Below, piece by piece: positions 44,371-54,548 of a stretch of 64,000 nucleotides of DNA. How positions within the stretch are numbered: the stretch's first letter is position 1; the number at the start of each line of letters is the position of its first letter. The translations under genes were made by a program, and so were the position numbers. The stretch spans positions 11,367,963-11,431,962 of the forward strand of contig CM019701.1 in assembly GCA_009760885.1 (NCBI GenBank). Direction: 5' to 3'. This DNA comes from Achatina immaculata (lineage: Eukaryota > Mollusca > Gastropoda > Stylommatophora > Achatinidae). The notes beneath the pieces were generated by a model. That model made no database searches, had not been told where the DNA came from, and saw only the letters and a list, made by a program, of their open reading frames with translations.

Positions 44371-44587
44371 AAATACTAACATACAAAAAAATATTAATGA
44401 AAAACAACAACACATGTAATAACTCCATAGTAGACGAAGGATGTAGAAGCACTGAGGAAGTAGAGTATTTCACAAATTTAGATAACAATGTGCTCCATAC
44501 AGTTAAATTACTGACAATCCTCGATCTAGCAAAGTTAAAAAAAAAAAATTCCGTTTCTTAAATTTTTGGTTTTTGAGGCTGTTTTGG

Positions 44588-45035
44588 ATAACATGTGTAG
44601 TGTTGTATTTCTGTTTCCTTCATTCTGGTAGTAACTCAACGTGTGTAGTGTTGTATTTCTGTTTCCTTCATTCTGGTAGTAACTCAATATGTGTAGTGTT
44701 GTATTTCTGTTTCCTTCATTCTGGTAGTAACTTGACGTGTGTAGTGTTGTATTTCTGTTTCCTTCATTCTGGTAGTAACTTAACATGTGTAGTGTTGTAT
44801 TTCTGTTTCCCTCATTCTGGTAGTAACTTGACGTGTGTAGTGTTGTATTTCTGTTTCCCTCATTCTGGTAGTAACTTAACATGTGTAGTGTTGTATTTCT
44901 GTTTCCTTCATTCTGGTAGTAACTCAACGTGTGTAGTGTTGTATTTCTGTTTCCTTCATTCTGGTAGTAACTTAACATGTGTAGTGTTGTATTTCTGTTT
45001 CCTTCATTCTGGTAGTAACTTGACGTGTGTATTTC
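44588..45035. repeat. 48-bp minisatellite, about 9 copies
   Basis: Unit GTGTAGTGTTGTATTTCTGT, TTCCTTCATTCTGGTAGTAA, CTCAACGT. CTCAACG, CTTGACG and CTTAACA variants alternate. Confidence 0.95.
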
Positions 45036-45496
45036 TTTTTCCGTCATTTTGGTAGTAATTCGTAGAACATATGCCAGTTGCACATATTATTTATTCTAGT
45101 ACATTTTCACATACTGTATTTCTTACGTTACTTAGTGTAATGCTTGTGTGTACACTCTCTGATTTTTCAGATGACCCTCCTGTCAGTCTACCATCAGTGT
45201 ATCATAACAACTTAATTTGGTGAACTCTCTACTTAGGTTTTTCTACTCAGAACTCTAATACAGAGAAAGAAACTGGAGAATAAGATGGGTGTAAATGTAG
45301 CGACCTACTTTATAATAAACTGTATAATATATCCATAAACAGCCTTTCATTATTAGATCTGATTACAGCAAGAAAATAGAGCTATGCTAGAAGAATCTTG
45401 CCAAACAACCTTGGAGAGTTCACTGGTCAGCTTTTATGTGTACTGTGCAAAATGCCTTCTGGTACTGAACAACATACTATCATGTCACTACAGCTA

Positions 45497-45582
45497 CTAT
45501 CGACTTAGCCAACTAGCCACGAGAGAACAGCGTACTATCGACTAGTTGGCTAAGTCGATAGTACGCTGTTCTCTCGTGGCTA
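45497..45582. repeat. perfect hairpin made of two overlapping inverted repeats
   Basis: 29-bp perfect arms at 45514-45542 and 45554-45582 (arm starts TAGCCACGAGAGAACAGCGT) with an 11-bp loop. A second, overlapping 20-bp inverted pair, CTATCGACTTAGCCAACTAG, is at 45497-45516 and 45542-45561. The right arm leads straight into a tRNA-like sequence, and CGCTGTTCTCTCGTGG also begins the related sequence at 55933. Confidence 0.9.
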
Positions 45583-45760
45583 GACGGCTGCTCGTCCTAC
45601 CGGAGTCCGTGTTCGAATCCCAGGTAATTCTCTTGTGATTTTTCTTTCTCTCACGTCTCACTAAAGTGCTTTGTCTACGATTTTTTCGAGGTTTAATCCT
45701 ACAATATTTGTTATCTTACTTTACCGTACCAAAACCTCGCAGTTTCCTATTTATAAAAAA
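45563..45760 (+). mobile_element. tRNA-related SINE-like repeat
   Basis: TAGACGGCTGCTCGTCCTAC and GTTCGAATCCCAGGTA look like tRNA D-arm/anticodon and T-arm (B box GTTCGAATCC). A second copy is at 55930-56060 with GGTTCGAGTCCCAGGTA; downstream sequence is also similar. The acceptor stem does not pair, so it is not a tRNA gene. A 75-bp segment (45680-45756) is directly repeated at 45853-45930. Confidence 0.6.
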
Positions 45761-45767
45761 TTGTCAC

Positions 45768-46240
45768 CTAGCGTGGAGTACACGTGGCCGACAGGGTAAG
45801 CCCGCTGCGGACAGTTGAACGATATCATTTCTTTGGCCAACAACAAGAAAAGATTTTTTCAGGGTCTAATCCTACAAAACTGTGTTCTCTTACTTTACCG
45901 TACGAAAGCCTCTTTGTTTCCTATTTATAACATAAATTAATCGTGTCTGTGGTTCTGCTTGTCGACGGCCGACCCGAGCGTGGCTTATTTCCTGTCGTTT
46001 CCTTCCCGTTGTGAAAGCGTTGGACCCAGTTGTAAACACTTTTTGTACTAATGGCTTCCGTCCCGTACACTTGCACCAACATTTCATGCGTCTCCGCCGC
46101 CTTTTCCCCTATTTGTAGCATTACTTGATGTTCACTTGTCGCTCCATTGCACTGTGACCTTACCTGACTACGTTCGACTGCCCGCGGGGGGGGGGGGGGT
46201 GTGGTGGTTTACCCTGTCTGTCACGTGTACTCTACGCTAG
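45768..46240 (-). mobile_element. mariner-like non-autonomous element with HTH remnant
   Basis: Terminal inverted repeats of about 33 bp: CTAGCGTGGAGTACACGTGG at 45768 and, on the other strand from 46240, CTAGCGTAGAGTACACGTGA. Inside, the minus strand encodes the first 60-70 residues of a mariner-type transposase (KAAETHEMLVQVYGTEAIST, SVYNWVQRFHNGKETT, KPRSGRPSTSRT): the paired-like HTH DNA-binding part. No catalytic domain. A G-run (46187-46199) lies beside the right repeat. Confidence 0.75.
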
Positions 46241-46519
46241 CCACGCACCTGGCCCGCGTTGCCGTTGAGATATCGGAACATCCACCGGACGTTTTAGAAA
46301 CACCTCATATACATATATATGTTTCAGGTGCGTAATCACATAACAAACAAAAGACTAAATACTGCATCACATTTTCTACTTGCAGAGGTGAACCCCCTAC
46401 AGGTGCATCTTCTGGAGAATGTCTGTGAGAGTAGTCTTGGGTTGCACCAAGGATATTACCGTGACTGCCATGCACTTCCTGTTTGTTATGCTGAGTGTAC
46501 GGTCACAACATAAGTATGC

Positions 46520-47420
46520 TCAGGTATGCCAGGGTTGCTGGCATTAAGGATCAGCCTCTCCATTAAGAGTTGGGGTTGATAAAAAGCAGACACTTCAGAC
46601 AAAGCAGATCTGGATGACTGAGGCAGAAGATATAATACTGGTATGTGATCCAGATGAGGTGCCTAAGGGCACTGACTGGTTATGGGTACATGACCGACCT
46701 CAGCTAACAAAAGTTATTATACAGAAGGGCCGCAAATGTCGAGACTGGGCACAGAGAGCAGTTGAACTTTGGGTTCAAGATCTCATCCAGCATCACTGTG
46801 GGTCTTCCGACATTGTAATATATATAGGTGGCTCAGTGACTCAGATCAGCAGAAGTTGATGGGTTTTGTTGTCTACTGTAATGGAAGAGTTGTAGCACAT
46901 GTTTCAAGAGCCTCTGAATTCATCATTCGAATGGGAAGTGGAGGCTGTGTCAGCAGCAGTGACATGGTCTACCCTTATGACATCATTTTGATGAATTTAC
47001 AGAGTATTCTTTGTAACACTGAGAAAAAATTACTTTGAAAAGGATGAGTTCATTTCTTAAGCTAGTCAATTGTGGCAAATCTAACGTGGTTTTATTGTCC
47101 AGGGTATGTAGGAGTACATGGCAATGAAATAGCATATAGACTTGCTGGACAGGTTAAAAAAGTGGCAGGCTGAGAATAGACAAGGGTTATTTTGCTGACA
47201 CCATATTGGAAAGACAGTGGGAAAATGAAGAGCAGGAATGGAAGAACAGTCTCTTTGTAAAGAGAAAAATTAAGGGCGCTGGCAGGAAATCTGGAACATG
47301 TGGCTGAAAATGCATCATAAACAACATTTTATGCATTAACATTTACCAAACATACTCTTGGATGGATGCTGTTGCAAATGACTGAGCATATACTTGTATA
47401 AGCTGTACTGAATGCAATGA
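46520..47420 (+). mobile_element. LINE family J RNase H/C-terminal remnant
   Basis: Plus strand: VCDPDEVPKGTDWLWVHDRP, DIVIYIGGSVTQ (RNase H start, normally YTDGSV), MGFVVYCNGRVVAHVSRASE, decayed EAVSAA region, VHGNEIAYRLAGQVKK, TILERQWENEEQEWKNSLFV. Frame changes several times and the first catalytic Asp is Gly. Related to LINE I. Confidence 0.72.
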
Positions 47421-48465
47421 TGCCAGATTCAGATTTTAAACCTTTGAACTTTTGTCTCTGTGTGTTACTATATAGCATTCATTTCTTAAAATAGAAACTT
47501 AAAAAGCACATTAAAAAAAATCTGACAGCAATTACTTCAGTAATAACATACCTCACTGAAACATGTCATGTTAAAAAAAAAAACACCAGGAAATACAAAC
47601 TATGAAATAAAAAAATGCTTGTAATTTTGTTTTCCATTTTAAAAAAAAATCTCTTATGAGAGGATGAGTGTTTTTCCCCTACTTTTTCTTTCATAACCCC
47701 CAACTTTCAGACAATCGTTACATCTGCTACTCTAAATCTGCTCTCAAGATAGTCTGTTTAGAGGTCATTTGAAATATGAATTTGCTGTGGAATTTACTGA
47801 AATATATTTTTCAGTCTGAATGAAACTGAGTAACAAGAACTGAACTAAACTACAAGTGGATACTAGACACAATTTTGCAAATTTATTCATTGTGCACACA
47901 TAATTTTGCTAATACAGAAGAGATAAATGCAGTAAAAAATGTTGCAATTAAAAAAAAAATCAAAACTATCCAAGAATGTTCTTCTCTTTAGCACAAGAAC
48001 TGACAATAACAGGAAAATAAAATGATTACATCTGTGTTATGAAACAATAATTCAGAGCAAGTTATCAAATGAGAAATAGAAAAAAGTAAACTTCAAATTG
48101 AAGAGGAGATTATAGAAAAAAATACAATTCAGCCTATCATCAAACATGATGAATCTGCTCTGTAGATGACTGAATATATTTGTAGCTCAATACTGAAACT
48201 GTTTTTGTAGCCGAAAATATTTTTCTACAAACACTGCTCAATTCTGTTCCTCTAAGCAAGATCTACCATACTACCTATAGAAGCGTGGGTATTTTTTTCA
48301 GTCTAATTTTATGTTGCTTTGAGTATTTGGTAACATGTCTGTGGTCTTATATTGAATCAATAAATTAATCATTAATCCTCAGCTTGTACTGATGCACGTA
48401 AGGCAAGACACAAAAGTTGTCCACCCAGTCTCTGACCTGTTTATTTCCTATCTTGTCCTACTTGC
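47421..48465. other. AT-rich region without recognised genes
   Basis: Runs of A and AT-rich DNA; no exon or repeat recognised. It lies 3' of squalene synthase copy 2 and could hold its 3' UTR; no convincing poly(A) signal was assigned. Confidence 0.45.
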
Positions 48466-49078
48466 AGTTTGTCCTTGTATGTGTCTGGGTCTGTCTTGTC
48501 CTTGTATGTGTCTGGGTCTGTTTTGTCCTTGTATGTGTCTGGGTCTGTCTTGTCCTTGTATGTGTCTGGGTCTGTCTTGTCCTTGTATGTGTCTGGGTCT
48601 GTCTTGTCCTTGTATGTGTCTGGGTCTGTCTTGTCCTTGTATGTGTCTGGGTCTGTCTTGTCCTTGTATGTGTCTGGGTCTGTCTTGTCCTTGTATGTGT
48701 CTGGGTCTGTCTTGTCCTTGTATATGTCTGGGTCTGTCTTGTCCTTGTATGTGTCTGGGTCTGTCTTGTCCTTGTATGTGTCTGGGTCTGTCTTGTCCTT
48801 GTATGTGTCTGGGTCTGTCTTGTCCTTGTATGTGTCTGGGTCTGTCTTGTATGTGTCTGGGTCTGTCTTGTCCTTGTATGTGTCTGGGTCTGTCTTGTAT
48901 GTGTCTGGGTCTGTCTTGTCCTTGTATGTGTCTGGGTCTGTCTTGTCCTTGTATGTGTCTGGGTCTGTCTTGTCCTTGTATGTGTCTGGATCTGTCTTGT
49001 CCTTGTATGTGTCTGGGTCTGTCTTGTCCTTGTATGTGTCTGGGTCTGTCTTGTCCTTGTATGTGTCTGGGTCTGTCC
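48466..49078. repeat. 27-bp minisatellite, about 23 copies
   Basis: Unit TGTCCTTGTATGTGTCTGGG plus TCTGTCT. Two units lack the nine bases CTTGTCCTT-type segment (18-bp units near 48850 and 48890). Five long frames on both strands are artefacts of the 27-bp period. It begins about 200 bp 3' of the stop of squalene synthase copy 2. Confidence 0.95.
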
Positions 49079-49126
49079 TGCCAGATTTCTCCCTGTGGAA
49101 TTCAGTTTCTTTTTTGTTGTGGTCAT

Positions 49127-49194
49127 CCATTCATCTATTCATCTATTCATCTATTCATCTATTCATCTATTCATCTATTCATCTATTCATCCAT
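49127..49194. repeat. 8-bp microsatellite (ATTCATCT)n
   Basis: Eight to nine copies. Confidence 0.95.
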
Positions 49195-49278
49195 TAAAAA
49201 ACAAGAAGTTAAATATTTGAATCATTGAAAGGCTTGTCCAAAAGTCTTGTAAATAAAATGCTCCAGTCCTGTAACAAC

Positions 49279-49485
49279 TCACAATAAGTCATCATAGAGC
49301 TCAAGAATCTGAGACCAGTATGTGTAAGCAATGGCTATTAACATCAGACCTAAACTGACACATAATGGTGAGTATATTGTTGATGTTGAATACTCTTGTT
49401 GTGTCTCTGTCACTTCTAGGATCTTCTGGCACACAGCATGGGTTTTACTGGCACTAGGGTCTGCCTCAGGTATCTTGTCTATCAC
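49279..49485 (-). CDS. FDFT1: squalene synthase copy 2, terminal exon
   Basis: 207 bp including the TGA at 49281-49279. Acceptor TCTTCTGTGACAG with a pyrimidine-rich tract upstream. Encodes VIDKIPEADPSASKTHAV..., aligning with the IPDSDPSSSKT part of vertebrate enzymes, then a 20-residue transmembrane stretch and LELYDDLL. Confidence 0.88.
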   Translation of the reverse strand: MIDKIPEADPSASKTHAVCQKILEVTETQQEYSTSTIYSPLCVSLGLMLIAIAYTYWSQILELYDDLL

Positions 49486-52400
49486 CTGTCACAGAAGACA
49501 AAAAATCATTTCTGTGAAAAAAAAAAAAGAAATGTGATTACATCCCACTTGAAACTACAAAGCTGTATACAGTATGCAGCACAATTCCACACTGGATGCT
49601 TTATGACACTGTCACACATCAGCATGTAAGATGAGTGAACCTTTTTAGTTCAGTTCACTGTGAGACTACCTGCATGTATTAGTCTGTGTGGCAGGGACAT
49701 TGGAAAGCACATGCATGACACTATACTTAAACCTCATCTCATTGCCAGGTGAAACAACAGAATGCAGAGTCCATTGTATAACCTCTCATATGAAACAGGT
49801 GTGAAAGTTGTGTCATCTGTCATATGAACCATGATTCAAGACTGTTGTATCACCTGTCATATGAACCATGAGTTAAAACTGCTATATCACCTGTAACATG
49901 AATCAAGATTACTGTATCATGTGTCATATGAACCAAGATTCTGTACTTGTTGTTACATAAATCTTTATTCACATACCTTTGTATTCCCTGTCACATGAAA
50001 CATAATTTGCCAATTTTTAAAATCACTTCCAATTTAACATGTCAAAAAAAATTTTAAAACTTACAATTGGGAAACTTTCCAGCACAATTCTGTCTTTATC
50101 TTTGCTCTCCATGTACCTCCAATCAGGATCCTCCAGATTTTTGTAGAAGTTTTTCAACATGGGCACCTTCACATTGTTGGGTATGGTCATATCATCTTCA
50201 ATTGTGTCTAAAGCTCGTAAAATCAAGTAGTAAATACAGATTGTATCTCTGAAAATGATTCAAAGATAAAACAGTATTAACTTATATTGTTTGAATATTG
50301 CAAAATTTGTAAAGTTAATCTTTTCTGTTACCAGATAAAACTTGATCTAATTTTTTTTAGCGTGGCTTCACTGATAATTCATCAAGAGATGGAAAATTGG
50401 AACATTTTCTATGTGCTTGTTTGGTATTCAAAGGAGAGTAGCATGTATGAGTGTGTGGAGATGATTTTAAAAGCAATGCTTTACCTCAGTTCCCCCTCCA
50501 GAGCTTGTATGACTGCGGCAAAGCTACGGCTGGTCTTGTTCAGGAGATCATAACACTCCCTCAGACTTGGTGACATGTTGTTCTGTAAAGTTTTCAAACC
50601 AAATTTTAGATGTTCTCACTGTCAGTGTATGAGCCAGAGATTTATCAAGTTATTGCCTGTAACATGTACATACACTTTTGTGCAAATTAATTGAAACAAG
50701 CTTCAAAGAAGTACAACATTTTCATTTTTTCATATTCTACTCATAGATAATACACAATATATCAACATATTATTACATAATGTTGCATCCCTTGCTCTTT
50801 AGCAGCATTTCAACTTGGTTTGACATCTCTCTCTCTAAACCTTAAGTTCCCATGGCACATGGGGCATCTTCAAAGATTTTCCACAAATGCCTGTCCTTTG
50901 CCTTTTTTTCCAATCTTGCCCAGGTGAGCCTTCTATAGCTCAGCATCCCCTCTGTTGTTCTTCTCCATGTCTCCTTTGGTCTATCCTTACTTCTGTTCCC
51001 CTGTGGTGTCCATCTTAGTGCTATTTTTGGTAGTGAGTCATCAGTCATCCAGAGCACATATCCCAACCATCGCCAGCATTTTCCTAAATAACTGCTGTCA
51101 GTTGCTTCATCCACATTTAGCCGACAAGATGTTATTTCTTATAGTGTTTAGCCAAAATATTCTTCCAAGTCTTCATAAACATTTAGTCTGGATAGAATTC
51201 AACTTGTTTTCTATGGTTCTGATAATTTTCCAGCATTCATTTCCATACAGTAGAACACTTAGAACATTACTCTTAAATATCATAGTTTTCATCTTCATGC
51301 TTAGTTTTTTTACATTTCTACATAGTCTGCAGCACTGCAAAAGCCTGGTTTGCTCTAGTAATTCTGCTGTTGATGTCCTCTGTCTCCATTTTCCACTACT
51401 CTATTGCCAAGATACATAAATTCATTGACCTCCTCCACTAACTTGCTATCTACTCTGAGTACATTTCTGTTGTTCACATTTTGCTTCATTAACTTTTGTC
51501 TTTCCTATGTTGATCTTTAGTCCTATGTTGTTTGCATTCTGAGTTAGCTTGTTTATTTTATCTTGAATATCTTTGTGGCTGCTTGATAGTACAAAAATGT
51601 CGTCTGCAAAGTCAAGGTACTCTAGCATTGTGTCGAGGGTCCACTGTAATCCTCTGCGTTTGTCTGATGTTGCCTCCTTCGTTAATCAGTCTACTGCCAA
51701 GATAAATAATGGTGGCAATAGTACACATCCCTGCTTCACTCATGTTTGTAGCCTAAAGCTGCAGGAGGTATGTTCACAGCAGATCACTTTGCACTGAAAA
51801 CCCTCATATAGGGCTTTGATGACATTCACTATCTTAGAATTTTCCACGGTGCATCTCTGTTGACACTATCGAAGGCTTTCTCAAAATTTATAAACAGTGC
51901 ATATGTTGTGCTATGCCACTCATTTGACTGCTCTAATATTTGCCGAAGTACAAATATGTGGTCTGTGCACAATCTTCCTGTCCTAAATCCTGCCTGCTCT
52001 TTCTGAAGTTTTCCATCAAGTGCCGGGACAATTCTGTTGATGATTATTCGATAAAATACTTTACTGGTGAGTGGCAGGAAGGTAATGCCTCTCCAGTTCC
52101 TGCAATCTCTGAGGTCACCTTTCTTTGGTAGTTTTACTATAAGGTCAGTTTTCCACTCCTTTGGAGCTTTTTCTAGATCCTAGATTTGTTGTAGTATTCA
52201 GAAGAGTTGTTTTTGGTGTTTCTGTTTCTTCTGCTTTCAACATCTCAGCAGTCACTTCAACTTCACCCACCGCAATGTCTAATTTTAACTTCTTTATTAC
52301 CTCCTTTATTTCACTTACTGTTATTGGTCCTGTATTGATGTTTAGTTCCGTGTTTGCTTCAGGTATGTCTATTGTTTGTGCTGCTTGTGTTCTGTTTAGT

Positions 52401-54518
52401 AGGGTGTTAAAGTGTTCCCTCCATCTTTCAATTTTTTCTCTTTCTCTACTGACCAGCTGTCCCTTACGTGTCCTTACTGCACTCTCACATCTTGTGCTGA
52501 AGTTACCTGTCATCTGCTTTGTGATTTTATATATGGTTTTCATGTGATTTGCATATGCTGCTTTGTCTACTCCTTCTGCTAAGTTGCCATAGTACTGATG
52601 TTTATCTTAACCACACAATTTTTTCACCTCTTTGTCTTTTTGTGCATAATTACTTAAAACTTGTTCTTTTAGCCTTTATGATTTGGTGCTCAGTAATTTT
52701 TTTGTCTTGATTTCCTTTCTTTTTCTTTTGCTCTTTGATTGCTGTTACTCAAACTCTTTTTTTGCTGTCACCCTAACTCTCATTATTTTTATCCAAACTC
52801 TGGCTTCTGTAAATCTAGCTCTATTTACTGTCATTCTAGAAACAATCACTTTCACAGTTTTAATTAAAGTTTGAAAACAATGTCAGCGCCTGCATGCACT
52901 CCAGTTTACCACTGTTATTCTTACACTTGTAGATTGTCTAATATAAAAGAAGAAAATATTTTCTTCACAACCAGATAACCACTTCTAAAACTTAAAAAGC
53001 TAATACTTCTAATCTACTACAACAAGCCCTGAAGTGAGTCACATTCTGTTGTCCTAGAACATGCTTTAAATATCCTAGAAATGATACAAGAAAGACCTCT
53101 CACACATAAAGAACACTCCTACAGTAGAGATTCATGCACTTTCTCCATTGGCGTATATTCTGTGTTTTTTTTTGTTTTTGGTTGTGCTAATAGAGATATT
53201 CACTAACAATGATAGCAACTCTCACTATGTTCAGCTATTGTATCTTACTGAAAGACATCAGTATTTGCTTGGAAACTTCAAATTTTTTCTTTCATTTATT
53301 CTCTGCATATTTTTAAACCATAATTTTGTACTTTTCTTGATCTGATTTTGTTCTCTGTAGTAAAAAGCATGATGATGCTGGGTCACATACATTATGTCAA
53401 AACTGAAGTGGGTCATGGTGACCTGCTGGAAGGTCAAGGGTGGACTCAGGTTTATCAACAGACTCACGTTACCATGGAGACCAGGGTGAGATCTACAACA
53501 TTAGTCAGGCTCAGAGAGAACATCAGACTATTCTTCAACACAGAAGGAAGGGTCATGGCCAGTTTTGAATTACTGACCCTGGTAAGCCATGCCATAGCTC
53601 CAGTCACATTTGTTCCTATATTCTAAACAAATTAAACTTTATTGCACTCTCCATATTAATCTTCAGATCTGAAAACACTTTCATATGAATATTTTTTTAA
53701 ACTAGATCTGCTGATTAATTCTCATGAAAGCATGTGATTAATTCTCATGAAAGCATGTGATTAATTCTCATGAAAATGAAAGCACATGATTAATTCTCAT
53801 GAAAGCACGTGATTAATGCATTACAAATTTCACATGGATCAGGAAGGAGGCAAGAAGAAAGAAGCTAGAACAAGAAAAGGGAGCCTTGGCTTTAACGAAT
53901 GTTGAGAAAATTTGGAAATCAAAACTACTAAGTACAAGAGCAAAGCTTAGAGTATTCAACTCAGATGAAATAATCAAAATTATGTATGCATGTGAATGCT
54001 CCAAAACAACCAAAGAAATAGCACATTGGATGATTTCAAAAACAAATGTATAAGAAAAACACTCTGCATACAATGGGATGAATTGAGGACTAAAGAGGAG
54101 ATAAGAGAAATGAATATGCAACAAACAGTCTCAGCAGAGATCAAGAAAAGAAGATGGGCAAATGTGGGCCACATGATGAGAAGAAACAATCAGAGAATCA
54201 CAAAGCAAGCCATGAAATGGGAGACATCTGGAAAAAGAAACATAGGCTGACCTCAAGAGACCCTAAAGAGAACGCTGACCACAGAGGCTAAGATGACCAG
54301 TATCAAATCCCTTGATGAGAATGGAGACTCACTGTGAGCCCTATCTGACGCCTGATGCCATAGGGAGGATGTAATTTTTTTTTTAATTGAATAACAGTCC
54401 TAATAAAAAGCAAACTTACAAATTCACATTTGGACTTAAGAACCTCACGACCTCCGAACTTGAAACACAGAAGAGCCATAACCTCTTCTGGATGGGCAAA
54501 CGATTTTAGGAAGTCCAT
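49279..54518 (-). CDS. FDFT1: squalene synthase, copy 2 (exons 1-3 plus terminal exon; core exons absent)
   Basis: Four intact coding exons on the minus strand: 54518-54420, 50582-50485, 50248-50065 and 49485-49279. The first three match copy 1 and the animal N-terminus (MDFLKSFAHPEE; LLNKTSRSFAAVIQALEGEL; LRALDTIEDDMT). The last encodes IPEADPSASKTHAVCQKI, a hydrophobic anchor (CVSLGLMLIAIAYTYWSQI) and the stop, as in the C-terminal ER anchor of the enzyme. Exon 3 ends and the last exon starts in phase 0, so direct joining stays in frame: about 195 residues against about 417 in the human enzyme. The exons for the core (second Asp-rich motif, NADPH site) are not in the 579 bp between. Deletion, a short non-canonical product, or an assembly error could explain this. 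No stop or splice-site damage is seen. Confidence 0.85.
49486..50064. other. squalene synthase copy 2, last intron (no core exons)
   Basis: Searched for the missing catalytic exons; none seen. Contains degenerate repeats (49795-49965, TGTATCACCTGTCATATGAA-like) shared with 8150-8480 of copy 1. Confidence 0.6.
50065..50248 (-). CDS. FDFT1: squalene synthase copy 2, exon 3
   Basis: 184 bp, same length and phases as copy 1. Encodes DTICIYYLILRALDTIEDDM through YMESKDKDRIVLESFPI. Differences from copy 1 are few and mostly conservative. Donor GTAAGT. Confidence 0.92.
50485..50582 (-). CDS. FDFT1: squalene synthase copy 2, exon 2
   Basis: 98 bp, donor GTAAAG, acceptor CTTTACAG. Encodes NNMSPSLRECYDLLNKTSRS, then FAAVIQALEGELR. 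Confidence 0.92.
50825..52680 (-). mobile_element. LINE family C, longest copy
   Basis: Minus strand, from about 52680: linker (VSREREKIERWREHFNTLLN; PITVSEIKEVIKKLKLD), RT with KGDLRDCRNWRGITFLP, QAGFRTGRLCTDHIFVL, an FEKAFDSVNR-type segment, LDFADDIFVLSSSHKDI (51628 on), the thumb, and the C-terminus (WLGYVLWMTDDSLPKIALRW; GNRSKDRPKETWRRTTEG; KIFEDAPCAMGT), then an (AG)n tail at 50828-50838. Several frameshifts. It sits in intron 1 of squalene synthase copy 2, on the gene's strand, and is absent from copy 1. Confidence 0.88.
52681..53712. other. squalene synthase copy 2 intron 1, part shared with copy 1
   Basis: Aligns with about 15110-15900 (degenerate CTGTCACCCTAACTCT repeats, then AGTCACATTCTGTTGTC and GGTGACCTGCTGGAAGGTC). 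The 92-codon frame at 53348-53626 falls in this intronic part and is not conserved as a frame in copy 1. Confidence 0.65.
53713..53818. repeat. 23-bp tandem repeat, about 4.5 copies
   Basis: GATTAATTCTCATGAAAGCA plus TGT; one unit carries an extra ATGAAA. Confidence 0.9.
53830..54360 (+). mobile_element. LINE family B remnant, shared with copy 1
   Basis: LALTNVEKIWKSKLLSTRAK, LRVFNSDEIIKIMYACE, KNKCIRKTLCIQWDELRTKE, KKRRWANVGHMMRRNNQR. At the same position and strand relative to exon 1 as 16575-17175 in copy 1, but better preserved (one 84-codon stretch open). Confidence 0.85.
54420..54518 (-). CDS. FDFT1: squalene synthase copy 2, exon 1 (start codon)
   Basis: 99 bp, ATG at 54518-54516, donor GTAAGT at 54419-54414. 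Encodes MDFLKSFAHPEEVMALLCFK, then FGGREVLKSKCEF. Start chosen as in copy 1. Confidence 0.92.
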
Positions 54519-54548
54519 GTTGGCTCTAACTCAGTTTTAGATATCTAA

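Larger units (their letters stand above)
40640..44500 (+). mobile_element. LINE family H with APE endonuclease, interrupted twice
   Basis: Nearly full-length but heavily decayed. Endonuclease start TIACWNIRTMFECGKTAMIA (40720), GVALMLSRESQRALTSWEAV, NIKLNIIxVYAPAND (41030). After an interruption (about 41095-41940): ITILMKEIDVKIGQINTDYE, LCMFNNLVIEGSIFPHRNIH, SPDHVIEN-IDYICITRSFHR. RT: LTKLPKKVGLDYRNYRAISQ, NSCTDHIATVRILLKRS, FVDYEKAFDSLDRRILWKSL, LADLAFADDLAILVHSH (43379 on). After a second interruption (about 43450-44370) a thumb piece STEEVEYFTNLDNNV (44450). Matches the endonuclease-RT layout often annotated as craniofacial development protein 2-like in animal genomes. Confidence 0.85.

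Noticed and set aside
45583..45640. Functional tRNA gene
   Set aside because: T-arm-like and D-arm-like parts are present, but no acceptor stem pairs; a second diverged copy at 55930 points to a SINE.
48417..49220. Long ORFs (up to 278 codons) over the 27-bp array, on both strands
   Set aside because: A period divisible by three keeps many frames open; frames exist on both strands with no start context or conserved domain.
53348..53626. 92-codon ORF in squalene synthase intron 1
   Set aside because: The matching intron of copy 1 has the sequence but not the frame.
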